From: Betaproteobacteria bacterium UBA5216
Lineage (GTDB): Bacteria > Pseudomonadota > Gammaproteobacteria > Burkholderiales > SG8-41
DNA length: 64,000 nucleotides
NCBI GenBank assembly: GCA_002412495.1
Contig: DHVE01000066.1
Span: 1-64,000 of the forward strand
Reading direction: 5' to 3'
Every line of letters begins with the position of its first letter. The first letter of the stretch is position 1. Shown one piece after another: positions 51,259 to 60,771 of the stretch. The notes under the pieces are model-generated. The model saw nothing but the letters and a program-made list of their open reading frames with translations. It was not told the DNA's origin and did no database searches. The position numbers were made by a program, and so were the translations under genes.

Positions 51259-52551
51259 TTAGATAACCTTGTTCTCTTTTAGTTTGGACACTTTAACCGC
51301 ATCGTAGCCCAGCAAACCACCCAGCACCGCCTCATTGTGTTCACCCAACAACGGCGGCGCACTTCGCCAACTCGCGTTGTTGTCGTCCACCGCGATGCCC
51401 AAACCGACCTGCGGAATTTTTCGCGTGCCTTCCTTGCTTGCGTGTACTGCGGTGTAAAACAACCCGCGCGCCATCAACTCGGTGTCGCTCGCCACTTCGT
51501 CGGCGCTGTTCACCGGGCCGGCGGGCACGTTGTGCTGTACAAAGAGTTTCAGCCAGTGTTCGCGCGGTTGCGTCAGCAATACTGCCTGCGTTTTTTCAAC
51601 GATCTCGGCGCGCACTTCGCAGCGCTTCGCATTGGTGGCATAGCGTGGATCGTCGGCCACCGCCGGTTGCCCCACGGCCTGCCAGAAGCGTTTGAAGATA
51701 CCGTCGTTGCCCAGGCCCAGTGTAATCGGCCGGTCTTGCGTATCAAACGTTTGATACACCGAAATCACGCTGTCTTTCGCACCGCTGCGGTGCGACACGA
51801 TGCCGGAACCGAGATACGGCACGATACGCGGCGACATGAAACGCGTCATGCTGTCGATCATGGCAATGTCGATTTTGTGGCCCCTACCCGAACGCTGGCG
51901 ATCAAACAATGCCGCCAAAGTGGCATAAGCCGCATCCATGCCCGCGATCAAATCCGCCGCCGGCGTGCCGACTTTCTGAGGCGGGCTGTCAGCCTCGCCG
52001 GTTAAATCCATCACGCCGCTATACCCCTCGGCAATCAGGTCGTAGCACGGAAAATCCTTCCGCGCGCCCTTCAATCCAAAGCCCGACAGCGACACATGCA
52101 CGATGTCCGCGCGCACCGCCGCGAGGGCAGCGTGATCGACACCCAGTTTTTTCTGTACTCGATCCGTGAGGTTGACGATCACCACATCCACGCGGCGGAC
52201 GATGTCGTGCAGCACTGCGCGCCCGGCGTCGCTGGTGTAATCGAGCGTGACGCTTTGCTTGTTGCGGTTCACACTCAAAAACCACAGTGATTCGCCATCC
52301 AGCCACGGTGGCCCCCACGCGCGGCAATCGTCGCCCTTGCCCGGACGCTCGATCTTGATGACTTCTGCGCCCATGTCGCCCAGCAGCATTGCCGCGTACG
52401 GTCCCGCAATTGACGTCGTCAAATCCAGCACGGTAACGCCCTTCAACAGCGCGAGCGGCGCGCCACTGGGTGGGGCGGGTAATTTATCGAGTGGCAACAC
52501 AGCGTATCCAGTCAAGGCATGGAGGATGATTTCAGCGGGCGCTACCCGCAT
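51259..52551 (-). CDS. CaiB/BaiF-family (type III) CoA transferase
   Basis: A 430-residue CoA transferase with an N-terminal extension of about 35 residues. Motifs: 'LDLTTSIAGPYAAMLLGDMGAEVIKIERPGKGD' seen in parts near 43-75, 'FLSVNRNKQS', and the catalytic Asp in 'CYDLIAEGYSG'. Start ATG 52551 overlaps the upstream coiled-coil gene by 20 bases. It heads the acyl-CoA run and is coupled to the BadI-like gene. Confidence 0.92.
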   Translation of the reverse strand: MRVAPAEIILHALTGYAVLPLDKLPAPPSGAPLALLKGVTVLDLTTSIAGPYAAMLLGDMGAEVIKIERPGKGDDCRAWGPPWLDGESLWFLSVNRNKQSVTLDYTSDAGRAVLHDIVRRVDVVIVNLTDRVQKKLGVDHAALAAVRADIVHVSLSGFGLKGARKDFPCYDLIAEGYSGVMDLTGEADSPPQKVGTPAADLIAGMDAAYATLAALFDRQRSGRGHKIDIAMIDSMTRFMSPRIVPYLGSGIVSHRSGAKDSVISVYQTFDTQDRPITLGLGNDGIFKRFWQAVGQPAVADDPRYATNAKRCEVRAEIVEKTQAVLLTQPREHWLKLFVQHNVPAGPVNSADEVASDTELMARGLFYTAVHASKEGTRKIPQVGLGIAVDDNNASWRSAPPLLGEHNEAVLGGLLGYDAVKVSKLKENKVI

Positions 52552-52942
52552 TCAACGCGTCGTCGTAGGCTTTTGCGGCGGCGGATTCCTTGGCCTTTGC
52601 GGCGTCGCGCGCCTTGGCCAAATTCGCGAGATTGCCCTTCAGCGCATCGGCGCGCTTTTGCGCATCGCGATAGACGTCATCGGCATTCACGTAGTCCTGC
52701 TCCGCCAGTTTGCTTTCGTATCGCGCCTGCTCCAGCGCGCGATACGCCGCGCTAGTACGCTGCTGCTGCGGCAGCGATGTACCGGCACCGGCGCCACGCT
52801 CCTCGACTTGCGCGCGTTGGGGCTTGGCGGCGGGTGGTGCTGCCGGTGCGGCGGCGGGCGGCGTCTGCGCGCCGGCCATGCCCGCCCACAAACACAGGAG
52901 CGGAGCGACCAGCACGCAACGAGAAGACGAACGCACAAACAT
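52532..52942 (-). CDS. small periplasmic Ala-rich coiled-coil protein
   Basis: A 136-residue protein with a signal peptide (cleavage near AGMAGAQ), a Pro/Ala stretch and a charged helical second half ('ALEQARYESKLAEQDYVNADDVYRDAQKRADALKG', seen in parts) with coiled-coil spacing. It lies between a quinone reductase and a CoA transferase, overlapping the latter by 20 bases. No family recognised. Confidence 0.7.
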   Translation of the reverse strand: MFVRSSSRCVLVAPLLCLWAGMAGAQTPPAAAPAAPPAAKPQRAQVEERGAGAGTSLPQQQRTSAAYRALEQARYESKLAEQDYVNADDVYRDAQKRADALKGNLANLAKARDAAKAKESAAAKAYDDALNAGSAR

Positions 52943-52944
52943 GC

Positions 52945-53928
52945 TTACGGCAGCAACACCGTTGATCCGGTAGTCTTGCGGCCTTCAAGATCACGATGGG
53001 CCTGCGCCGCTTCGCGCAGCGGGTAGGTCTGATTAATTGAAATTTTTACCGCGCCCTTTTTTACCACGGAGAACAAATCCCGCGCAGCGGCATCCAGGTC
53101 TTCGCGCGTCGCGGTGTAATTCACCAGCGTCGGCCGCGTCAGGAACAGCGAACCTTTCTGCGCGAGCAGCCCGATATTCACCGGCGGCACCGCACCCGAG
53201 GCATTACCGAAGCTCGCCATCATGCCCAGCGGCGAAAGGCAATCGAGCGACTCCATGAATGTTTCTTTGCCGATGCCGTCGTAGACCACCGGCACGCCAC
53301 GTCCCTTGGTGATATCGCGCACACGCTGCGAAATTTTCTCATTGGCGGCGACAATCACATGCTTGCAGCCGGCTTTTTTCGCTGCCGTAACCTTGGCGTC
53401 ACTGCCCACCGTGCCGATCACCATGGCGCCCAGATGCTTGCCCCATTGACACAAAATCTGCCCCACGCCGCCGGCCGCCGCGTGCACCAATATCGTGTCG
53501 CCTTTTTTCACCTTATACGTGCGGCGCAGCAGATACCACGCGGTCATGCCTTTCAGCATCATGGCCGCCGCCGCTTGATCGCTGATGCCAGCGGGAATTT
53601 TCACCAGCCGCGCCGCCGGGCGTATCAACACTTCGGCATAGGCGCCGATCGGTTGTGCATAGGCCACGCGATCTCCCGCCTTAAAGCCCTTCACTTTGGG
53701 CCCCACCGCTTCGATCACGCCCGCGCCTTCGGAGCCCAGCGTCAGCGGCATCGGCATCGGATAGAGTCCGCTGCGATGATAGGTGTCGATAAAGTTAAGA
53801 CCAATCGCGGTATTGCGCACACGAACTTCGCCGGGGCCCGGGTCACCCACCATCACCTCTTCCCATTGCAGGACTTCGGGACCGCCGGTCTGATGCGCGC
53901 GTATGGCGCGCGACGTAACAGATGTCAT
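52945..53928 (-). CDS. NADPH:quinone oxidoreductase (zeta-crystallin-like)
   Basis: A 327-residue zinc-free MDR protein. ATG 53928 is chosen because AAGGAG lies eight bases upstream; 22 more codons upstream are not family-like. Motifs: 'GLNFIDTYHRSGLYP', 'LGSEGAGVIEAVG', 'AAAGGVGQILCQWGKHLGA'. The YHRSGLYP segment is typical of the quinone reductase (QOR) branch. Role: one-electron or two-electron quinone reduction. Confidence 0.93.
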   Translation of the reverse strand: MTSVTSRAIRAHQTGGPEVLQWEEVMVGDPGPGEVRVRNTAIGLNFIDTYHRSGLYPMPMPLTLGSEGAGVIEAVGPKVKGFKAGDRVAYAQPIGAYAEVLIRPAARLVKIPAGISDQAAAAMMLKGMTAWYLLRRTYKVKKGDTILVHAAAGGVGQILCQWGKHLGAMVIGTVGSDAKVTAAKKAGCKHVIVAANEKISQRVRDITKGRGVPVVYDGIGKETFMESLDCLSPLGMMASFGNASGAVPPVNIGLLAQKGSLFLTRPTLVNYTATREDLDAAARDLFSVVKKGAVKISINQTYPLREAAQAHRDLEGRKTTGSTVLLP

Positions 53929-54224
53929 GGTGTATCTCCTTGTTTTATATTGACAATAACAGAAGCGCCGCCGGAAATGGCCGGGCGAGGACACGAGGCT
54001 TTATTGTATAGAAAAATCTCGGCCACGGCGTTACGCCATCGCCAAATTGACGATAGTGGCTGAACTATTACCAGACGCGCAGTATGCAAGCCTTTTACAG
54101 GACGGGCACGCGCGAATCACATCCGGTATCGGCACCCCTGTTACACGCTATTTTACGCGCTGGCGATTGCAGCACAGCCGGGCCGAGCCAGACCCAGGAC
54201 TGCCGATTCCACTGAAGTACGCAC

Positions 54225-54710
54225 TCACGCATCCGGCTTTTGCAATCGGAGACGCAACCGGCGCTCCAACTCCTGCTCCAGATAAGCGTTTTGATCCTTG
54301 AGGTAATCGCGCGCGCCTTTGAGCATCAGGTGCGTACGCACACGCGCCTTGAGTATCGGCGGCGAAATCGGCTTGGCGATGTAATCAACCGCGCCCACGT
54401 CGAAACCTTTTTCCTCGTCTTCGATCTCAACCTTGGCCGTCAAGAAAATGACCGGTATCTCCGCCGTGATTTGATCGGCCTTGAGCCGTCTGCAGACTTC
54501 ATAACCGTCCATTTCCGGCATCATAATATCGAGCAGAATCAAATCCGGCATCGGCAGCGTCGCCGCGATCTTAAGGGCCGCCTCCCCACGATTGGCGATT
54601 TTCACGCGATAGTCATCCTTCAGCAGGCCGTGAATCAGCTGCAGGTTCTCCGGCGTATCGTCCACCGCCAGGATCGTTTGTTTCTCGGTAAAGTCCAGTG
54701 CGTCGGCCAT
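54225..54710 (-). CDS. response regulator receiver protein
   Basis: A 161-residue receiver domain: acidic pair DD at 17-18, phospho-acceptor D61 in LILLDIMMPEMDG, 'FLTAK' and the 'AKPI' Lys. After the domain only a short, charged helix follows, with no DNA-binding or output domain. AGGGGA lies before ATG 54710, 15 bases past the kinase stop, so it is co-transcribed with the kinase and probably receives its phosphate. Confidence 0.93.
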   Translation of the reverse strand: MADALDFTEKQTILAVDDTPENLQLIHGLLKDDYRVKIANRGEAALKIAATLPMPDLILLDIMMPEMDGYEVCRRLKADQITAEIPVIFLTAKVEIEDEEKGFDVGAVDYIAKPISPPILKARVRTHLMLKGARDYLKDQNAYLEQELERRLRLRLQKPDA

Positions 54711-54725
54711 GATGTTATCCCCTGA

Positions 54726-57700
54726 TCAAAGTTGGATACTGCAGGCTGTCAAGGCGGCGTCCAGTTCGGATAACGCAGCCTCAAAATCAAAACTGTTGAC
54801 CAATTTCTCGAGATTTCTGTAGGCATCCGCTCGCAGCACCGTACGCAACCCGCCGGAATGCTCGGCCAGCACGTCCAGTGCTTCCGCATCGTTGCCGGCC
54901 AGCAAACGCCTCAGTCGCCGCAATTCCGGCAACAGCTGTTCGGCATCCACCGCCCCCGCCTCGTGCGCTTCCGCGGCATCCCCTAACACCGCTTTCAGCC
55001 GGCCTATCATCTCGTCAAGCACCTGCTCGCCGCGTGCCAGCAATTCCGGCGTTTCATCGCTCGCGCGAATGGCCTGCTCCAAATTCGCCCACGCCGCCTG
55101 CACCGCACCAGCACCAATATTACCCGATACCCCCTTGACCGTGTGCGCAAGACGCTCCGCCGTTGCCCGGTCACCCGATGCAATGGCCGCACGCACCGCG
55201 CCGATTGCACCAGTTTGCCCTTCAACGAATTTGCGCAGAATATTTAGGTAAAGCTGCTTGTTGCCCGCCGTACGCTTCAGTCCAGATAGGGTATCCAGTC
55301 CGTCGATAGCGGGGATGTCTTCCGCGGTGGCTGGCGCGGACGTCACCGAGTTCGCCGTGCCGCGCCGCTTGGACCATTGGGCTATCGTACGGTACAACAC
55401 ATCGGGATCAATCGGTTTGGTAATGTGATCCTGCATGCCGAGTTCCATGCAGCGCTGGCGCTCCTCGACCATCGCATGCGCCGTCATCGCAACCACCGGC
55501 ACTGCATCGAATCGTTTGTCTTCGCGCAGAAGAACAATTGCCTGATAGCCATCAAGCACTGGCATCTGCAAGTCCATGAACACCACATCATAGTAATCAG
55601 GCCCTGCGGCCGCCAGTTTATCCAGGGCTTCCTGCCCGTTATTCGCCAGTTCTACAATCACGCCTTCGGACTGCATGAGCTCAACGGCGATTTGCTGGTT
55701 GATTTCGTTGTCCTCGGTCAGCAGCACCCTGAGACCGGATATCTCGTATGACGCGCTTCGCGTCCCGTCAGATGCGTTTTGCCGGTTCTGCGCCGCGGGA
55801 TCGACACCAAACCACGCAGTAAATATAAACGTGCTGCCGACACCCGCCTGGGATTCAACCCACACCGTGCCCCCCATCATCTCGACCAGCCGTTTGGTAA
55901 TCGTCAGCCCCAGGCCGGTGCCGCCATACTTGCGCGTGGTGGAACCATCGGCTTGCGAGAACGCTTGAAATAATCGACCTTGCTGTTCGGGCGTCATGCC
56001 GATGCCGGTGTCGCGCACCGAAATCCTGACTTGAATCTTGCCTTCGGCGCGCGCCAGTTCTTCCACCTCAATGACGATGCCGCCCTTCTCGGTGAATTTA
56101 ACGGCGTTGTTCACCAGATTGACGAGAATCTGCCCCAGGCGCAGCGGATCGCCCAGCAAGTTCCTCGGCACCCCGGCGGGCACCTGCATCGAAAGCGCCA
56201 GCCCTTTGTCACTGACTTTCTGACCTACCAGCGTGGTGAGATTACCCAGCACCTGATCAAGCGAAAATGCAACCGTTTCCATGTCGAGCTTGCCGGCCTC
56301 GATCTTGGAAAAATCAAGTATGTCGTTGATGATCCCCAGCAAAGAGGTGCCCGCATTATGTATTTTTTGCACGTAGTCGCGCTGCCGCGCATTGAGTCCG
56401 GCTTTTAATGCCAGGTACGACATGCCGATAATCGCGTTCATCGGCGTGCGAATCTCGTGACTCATATTGGCAAGAAACATCGACTTCGCCTTGGTGGCCT
56501 CTTCGGCCGCCGTGCGCGCCTGTCGTTGTGCGGTCACATCGTAGAACCAGCACAACCTCGCCGGTTCCCCCTTGAATTCGGTCGGATAGTAAGTCGCCAG
56601 CACCCATATGTCCGTCCCGTCGGCCGCGCGCAACCCCACTTCAAGATTTGAAATCGCCTCGCCGGCATGAAGTCGCCGCGATATCGACCGGTAGTCGTCG
56701 GAATTTTGATAAAGCAGGGAAGGATCGGACGCCATGGCCGCATTCAATTCCACCTTGAATGTGTCGGCATACGCCCGGTTGGCGAAAACGATGCGCCCGT
56801 CCGCATCGCGCGCAATGCGAATCGCGATTGGACTGGTTTCAAGCATTTGCCGCAAACGTTGCTCGCTTTCTTTTAACTCGGCAGTGGTCGCTTCCAGTTC
56901 GCTCGTTCTTGTCGCGACGCGCGCCTCGAGCTCATTGTTTGCCTGTTCAAGCGCCTGCGTGAATTGCAGCAGCCGCTTGCGCGCCTCGTCCATCGAGTCC
57001 GACAAAGTCCTCACCTCGCGCAATCGCGAATTCAACGTAATCGGACGATCCAGCTGCATCTGCCCGATGCGCGTACTTTCTTTTGCCAGATGCTCCAGCG
57101 GGTAACTAAAACGGCGGGATACGCGCAGCGCGATAAAAAGTCCGGCGGCGATGACAAAAGCCAGGATCAGCGCCATGGAAAAAGCGCCTTGGCGAATCGC
57201 ATCGGGCAGAAAATCGCTCAGCGGTGCCACACTGGCAGAGACAAATTGCGTGCTTCCGAACGGTATGGAAATAAACTGGGCAAAATAAGGTGCGCCTTCC
57301 GAAGTCTGAAATTGAAACGCTTTCCCATAACCACGTCCCGACCGGTCCCATATCCGCGTCGCCGCACCCAAGATGGGAAAGGGCGTTTCACTTATTTTCT
57401 TGAGAACCACATTGCGAATGTTATCGTCGGTCAGTGCACCTCTTCCACTGGGATGCGTTACCAATTTGAGGTCGTCGGTCAACATCACCGTGGCACCTTT
57501 TCCGCCGATACCCAGCGCCAAGGCTTGCTTGGACAAATCGGTTAGTTTTATATCGTACGCAATAACGTAATCCATTTGAGTCTTGGAATCACGCCAGCGC
57601 GCCGACGCGGTTATCCCCGGATCTTTTGTGGTGAAAAAAATATAGGGATCCGTCCAGTAGACGGCCTTGTCCTGCCGCAGGCTCATTGCGCCGATGTGCC

Positions 57701-58214
57701 AGGGACGCCGCAAAGGCTCGTAGTCGTCATGACGCCACTCTTCGCCCAAATATTCGCCCGTGGCGCTCCATTTCATCCAGCGATGGCGCTTGCCAAAGGC
57801 GTCCGGATCGGTAACGCGGTTATGCCACTCACCGTTGGCCTGCTTCTGCAGCAGGATGGCTTTGCCACGATTATCGGCAAAAATCGCCGCCGTCATAAAA
57901 GCATGATGTTCCAGCAGGGGAACAAAAACCGAATTGAAACCGCTGACGTCATCCAGATGGATGTAGTCCCGAAGACCCCATTCGCGCGCGGACAGTATCA
58001 ATCGTTCCACCCGATCAACCTGTGTGCTCCAGCGGGTCGATACCTCTTTTTGGGCGCGTTCCAACTGGCCGACGGCGAGTTGTTCGGTCACCGGGGCGAC
58101 CACAAGAAAATAGGCGGCGAACAAGAAAGCGGTGAATGCCACGATAACCAGCAGCATGAAGCGCAGCACCAGCGCGTAGTGTATGGAATAGGACTTCCGC
58201 CCAATCGCCGCCAT
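54726..58214 (-). CDS. hybrid sensor histidine kinase with Hpt domain
   Basis: A 1162-residue membrane kinase. TM1 (about 13-40), periplasmic Cache-like sensor (about 45-335), TM2 (about 345-365), HAMP, coiled coil (415-455), PAS (455-565), HisKA with H586 in MSHEIRTPMN, HATPase ('DTGIGM', 'GGTGLGL'), receiver with D881 in VFMDLQMPVLDG, and Hpt with H1024 in AHTVKG. ATG 58214 follows AAAGG by eight bases; the open frame extends 68 codons further but crosses tandem repeats. A full phosphorelay is therefore in one chain, followed by a separate receiver. Confidence 0.93.
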   Translation of the reverse strand: MAAIGRKSYSIHYALVLRFMLLVIVAFTAFLFAAYFLVVAPVTEQLAVGQLERAQKEVSTRWSTQVDRVERLILSAREWGLRDYIHLDDVSGFNSVFVPLLEHHAFMTAAIFADNRGKAILLQKQANGEWHNRVTDPDAFGKRHRWMKWSATGEYLGEEWRHDDYEPLRRPWHIGAMSLRQDKAVYWTDPYIFFTTKDPGITASARWRDSKTQMDYVIAYDIKLTDLSKQALALGIGGKGATVMLTDDLKLVTHPSGRGALTDDNIRNVVLKKISETPFPILGAATRIWDRSGRGYGKAFQFQTSEGAPYFAQFISIPFGSTQFVSASVAPLSDFLPDAIRQGAFSMALILAFVIAAGLFIALRVSRRFSYPLEHLAKESTRIGQMQLDRPITLNSRLREVRTLSDSMDEARKRLLQFTQALEQANNELEARVATRTSELEATTAELKESEQRLRQMLETSPIAIRIARDADGRIVFANRAYADTFKVELNAAMASDPSLLYQNSDDYRSISRRLHAGEAISNLEVGLRAADGTDIWVLATYYPTEFKGEPARLCWFYDVTAQRQARTAAEEATKAKSMFLANMSHEIRTPMNAIIGMSYLALKAGLNARQRDYVQKIHNAGTSLLGIINDILDFSKIEAGKLDMETVAFSLDQVLGNLTTLVGQKVSDKGLALSMQVPAGVPRNLLGDPLRLGQILVNLVNNAVKFTEKGGIVIEVEELARAEGKIQVRISVRDTGIGMTPEQQGRLFQAFSQADGSTTRKYGGTGLGLTITKRLVEMMGGTVWVESQAGVGSTFIFTAWFGVDPAAQNRQNASDGTRSASYEISGLRVLLTEDNEINQQIAVELMQSEGVIVELANNGQEALDKLAAAGPDYYDVVFMDLQMPVLDGYQAIVLLREDKRFDAVPVVAMTAHAMVEERQRCMELGMQDHITKPIDPDVLYRTIAQWSKRRGTANSVTSAPATAEDIPAIDGLDTLSGLKRTAGNKQLYLNILRKFVEGQTGAIGAVRAAIASGDRATAERLAHTVKGVSGNIGAGAVQAAWANLEQAIRASDETPELLARGEQVLDEMIGRLKAVLGDAAEAHEAGAVDAEQLLPELRRLRRLLAGNDAEALDVLAEHSGGLRTVLRADAYRNLEKLVNSFDFEAALSELDAALTACSIQL

Positions 58215-58270
58215 GTTTGGCACCTTTCTCCCGTTCCGGGGAACCACGGTTCTCGAAACGACCGGAGGAA

Positions 58271-58291
58271 ATTGTAGACGAATTGTAGACG
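58271..58291 (-). promoter_or_regulatory. tandem 11-bp direct repeat upstream of the kinase
   Basis: CGTCTACAATT occurs twice in tandem (second copy complete to 10 bases), exactly one helical turn apart, 57 bases before the kinase start. Such spacing fits a response-regulator binding site. Confidence 0.45.
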
Positions 58292-58309
58292 TTATGGCGC
58301 TGGCTGTTT

Positions 58310-58341
58310 TTGGCTCCTTGGCTCTTTGGCTCTTTGGCTTT
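58310..58341 (-). repeat. 8-bp tandem repeat, four units
   Basis: TTGGCTCT-type units (variants CC, CT, CT, TT at the end) repeat four times, about 100 bases upstream of the kinase start. Copy-number change could alter promoter spacing. Confidence 0.8.
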
Positions 58342-58431
58342 ACCCACCTGACATTTTGAAAAACAGGCGTCGTTGCGACCGAAATCAGTAGCGTGCCGCC
58401 ACGCGCGGCAGCCTCCACATTGTGAGAGGCG

Positions 58432-59043
58432 CTAGCGCCGCAAGCGGTCGATTGTCCGCGACCAATCCTGCGGCAAACTGGATTCCATGATCGACAAAAT
58501 CACGCGGCTGGCCTTCTGGAAATCGCGTGGATCCAGCCATTCCCATGCGCCGCACGCCAGCGCAATCAACCCGGCCAGCACCAGCAGCGCGGCGAACAGC
58601 ACGCGCGGCACGCGAAACAGCAACGTTTTCCACCACACCCGCCAGCCCTGCGGATTGACGAACGCCAGCACGCCCGCGCCCATCGACAGCAAACCGGTCA
58701 ATGCATATTGTGCGCCGGGACGTTGCTTCAAATAGGCCGTCACCGCGCCCCACCGGCCGGCATCCAGCGCATAAGCCGCGCCAATGACGCAACCTGCGAC
58801 AAGAAACAACATGCCGCCCCAGATCACCGCGGGCATGCCGTTATACGCGCCATCAGAACCTTCCGACAGCCGCAAACCCATGCGCCGCGTGTAAAACGAT
58901 TCCAGCGCCCCGATCATTACCCCCGCACCGATGGCGAAGATGCCCAGATGCACACCCTTGGGCAATGCAAAGTAGCGCGCGGCGGCGATACCCAGGGCAC
59001 CGACAATGATCAGCGCGTATTCAAGAAATGCAGTCAGACGCAT
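58432..59043 (-). CDS. integral membrane protein, unknown function
   Basis: A 203-residue protein with about five hydrophobic segments ('ALIIVGALGIAAARYF', 'LGIFAIGAGVMIGAL', 'VIWGGMLFLVAGCVIGAAYAL', 'LTGLLSMGAGVLAF', 'VLFAALLVLAGLIALACGAW'). No family recognised. It lies just upstream of the kinase gene on the same strand but 217 bases from its start. Confidence 0.78.
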   Translation of the reverse strand: MRLTAFLEYALIIVGALGIAAARYFALPKGVHLGIFAIGAGVMIGALESFYTRRMGLRLSEGSDGAYNGMPAVIWGGMLFLVAGCVIGAAYALDAGRWGAVTAYLKQRPGAQYALTGLLSMGAGVLAFVNPQGWRVWWKTLLFRVPRVLFAALLVLAGLIALACGAWEWLDPRDFQKASRVILSIMESSLPQDWSRTIDRLRR

Positions 59044-59157
59044 GGTGGCCGAGAGTGTAGCGCGTCGGCGCGCCGTGTGGAAAAGCTGACGGCCCGTACA
59101 CTGTCATTCAGCTATTGACGATCCCTATAAGACACCAGTTCCCCGTCTGGGTCCGCG

Positions 59158-59637
59158 TCACCAACCATCGGGGAATATTGTTTCCTCACGGGCATGCATC
59201 AGGACGACCGACAGATCCCATGGTGCAATCCTCGGCAACCTGGTCAATTCGGCGACGGTCATGAGCCGCATGTCCGACCCTTCCGACAAAATCATGGTTT
59301 CGACATCGCCGGGTGAAATGGGAATTTTGTAAAAAACCTTGCGCACGACCCGGTTCTCGCGTCGCGGCAAAACAAAAATTGCCTCGTGATACCAGGTGCA
59401 CTGCGTCGGCGTGTAGTTTAATTCTTCCTGGATTTCGCGCAGTATCGCGCCATGCCCCTCTTCGCCGGGCTCCACGGCCCCGCCAAAAAGCGCCCAATGA
59501 TTGCGCAACGGGAGCATATGTTTGTCGTCTCGCAATTGAAAAAGGTAACGACCGTCAGTTGTAACCAATAAGGCCGCCGCAATAAAATGCCTGGGAGACT
59601 CCGTCAACTTATCAAGCGATATCTGCGAAAATTTCAT
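59158..59637 (-). CDS. NUDIX hydrolase
   Basis: A protein of about 159 residues with a clear NUDIX box: GGAVEPGEEGHGAILREIQEEL. It hydrolyses nucleoside diphosphates linked to another moiety. Start uncertain: ATG 59637 is used, but GTG 59679 would overlap the stop of the EamA gene by four bases (GTGA), a common coupling arrangement; no clear Shine-Dalgarno supports either. Confidence 0.88.
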   Translation of the reverse strand: MKFSQISLDKLTESPRHFIAAALLVTTDGRYLFQLRDDKHMLPLRNHWALFGGAVEPGEEGHGAILREIQEELNYTPTQCTWYHEAIFVLPRRENRVVRKVFYKIPISPGDVETMILSEGSDMRLMTVAELTRLPRIAPWDLSVVLMHAREETIFPDGW

Positions 59638-59675
59638 CGAATGGAAAGGGGTTAAAGTTGGAAATCGCCTCGCGG

Positions 59676-60518
59676 TCACGCACGCCACGCAAACGCGATG
59701 ATGCCGAACATGATGAGCACGACTCCCGCGAATTTCATGGCAGACCAGCGCTCCTTCATGGCAATCACGCCAATCAGGCTTGCAAATAACACGCTCGTTT
59801 CACGCAGGGCGGAAACGCCCCCTATCGGCCCTCGGCTCAATGCCCATAGAAAAACGCAGAAGGCGACCGTGCCCAGTATGCCCGTGGCCAGCGTGTAGCG
59901 CCACTGTGCCACGATGGTTTTCCAAAAACCGCTGCCCCGGCTGACACTGATCGTGGCGACAAATGCCGCGCCATCCAACACCATTAACCAAATCACATAG
60001 GAGAGCCAGTCCCCGCCAAGCCGAACGCCATAGGCATCGACAACGGTATAGCTCGCAACCAGAAAACCTGTTATTGCGGCCGCGATGAGCAGCGGCGAAC
60101 TGGGTCTCGCCGCCCGGTTTTCGGTGCCCATGATGAGAATTCCACCGGAAATAAGGATAATCCCCATGGCTTGCCACCCGGTCGGAATCTCTGCCAGCAA
60201 CACCAATGCCAATAATGCAGAAAACAGCGGGCAAAATCCGCGCGCGATCGGATATGCCTGACTTAATTCGCCGTGTTTATAGACCTGCGCCAGTCCGAAT
60301 TTATACGTGTTATGTAGCACCACGGAAAAAGCCAGCACAGGCCATTGCCGGGCTTCGGGAATCGCCACCCAAGGCAGTGCGCACATGGAAATGCCCGCGC
60401 TGACCACATTCATGCCAGCCAATCCGACCAGCCTGTCGTCGCCCGCTTTTATCATGGCGTGCCACGACGAATGCAATAACGCGGCGCCCAACAGCAATGC
60501 TATTATTAACCAGTCCAT
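59676..60518 (-). CDS. EamA/DMT-family permease
   Basis: A 280-residue transporter with ten hydrophobic segments in two EamA repeats ('IIALLLGAALLHSSWHAMIKAGDD', 'YPIARGFCPLFSALLAL', 'ILGTVAFCVFLWALSRGPIG', 'FAGVVLIMFGIIAFAW'). Start ATG 60518 gives the first helix directly; ATG 60560 would add 14 non-membrane residues. Likely exports a metabolite or amino acid. Overlaps or abuts the NUDIX gene. Confidence 0.88.
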   Translation of the reverse strand: MDWLIIALLLGAALLHSSWHAMIKAGDDRLVGLAGMNVVSAGISMCALPWVAIPEARQWPVLAFSVVLHNTYKFGLAQVYKHGELSQAYPIARGFCPLFSALLALVLLAEIPTGWQAMGIILISGGILIMGTENRAARPSSPLLIAAAITGFLVASYTVVDAYGVRLGGDWLSYVIWLMVLDGAAFVATISVSRGSGFWKTIVAQWRYTLATGILGTVAFCVFLWALSRGPIGGVSALRETSVLFASLIGVIAMKERWSAMKFAGVVLIMFGIIAFAWRA

Positions 60519-60771
60519 TCGTGAGTCGGGATGCGCCCATCCCGCCGCGTTGTTAACCATTTGATTTTAATTCTATTTGCAAGGCGGGTTTCACCCGCGC
60601 CGTGCGCAAGCAAGAACAAGCACTGGCCGTGCGCTCAATGGGGCGCATTACATCACGGGATCGGCGCAATGCGCCCAACATTTTTTGGCGCCGCCGGACG
60701 GTGAATCGGCGTGCCCGCGCATTTGACGTGTATCATTTGCACTCTTCAACGGCAATCTGAAAGCAGCAACA

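Noticed and set aside
54047..54301. 84-codon plus-strand frame between the quinone reductase and the receiver gene
   Set aside because: No ribosome site or domain, and it overlaps the 3' end of the receiver gene antisense.
60584..60598. GCGGGT-ttc-ACCCGC hairpin
   Set aside because: Short, no T-run and not next to a stop; not called as a terminator.
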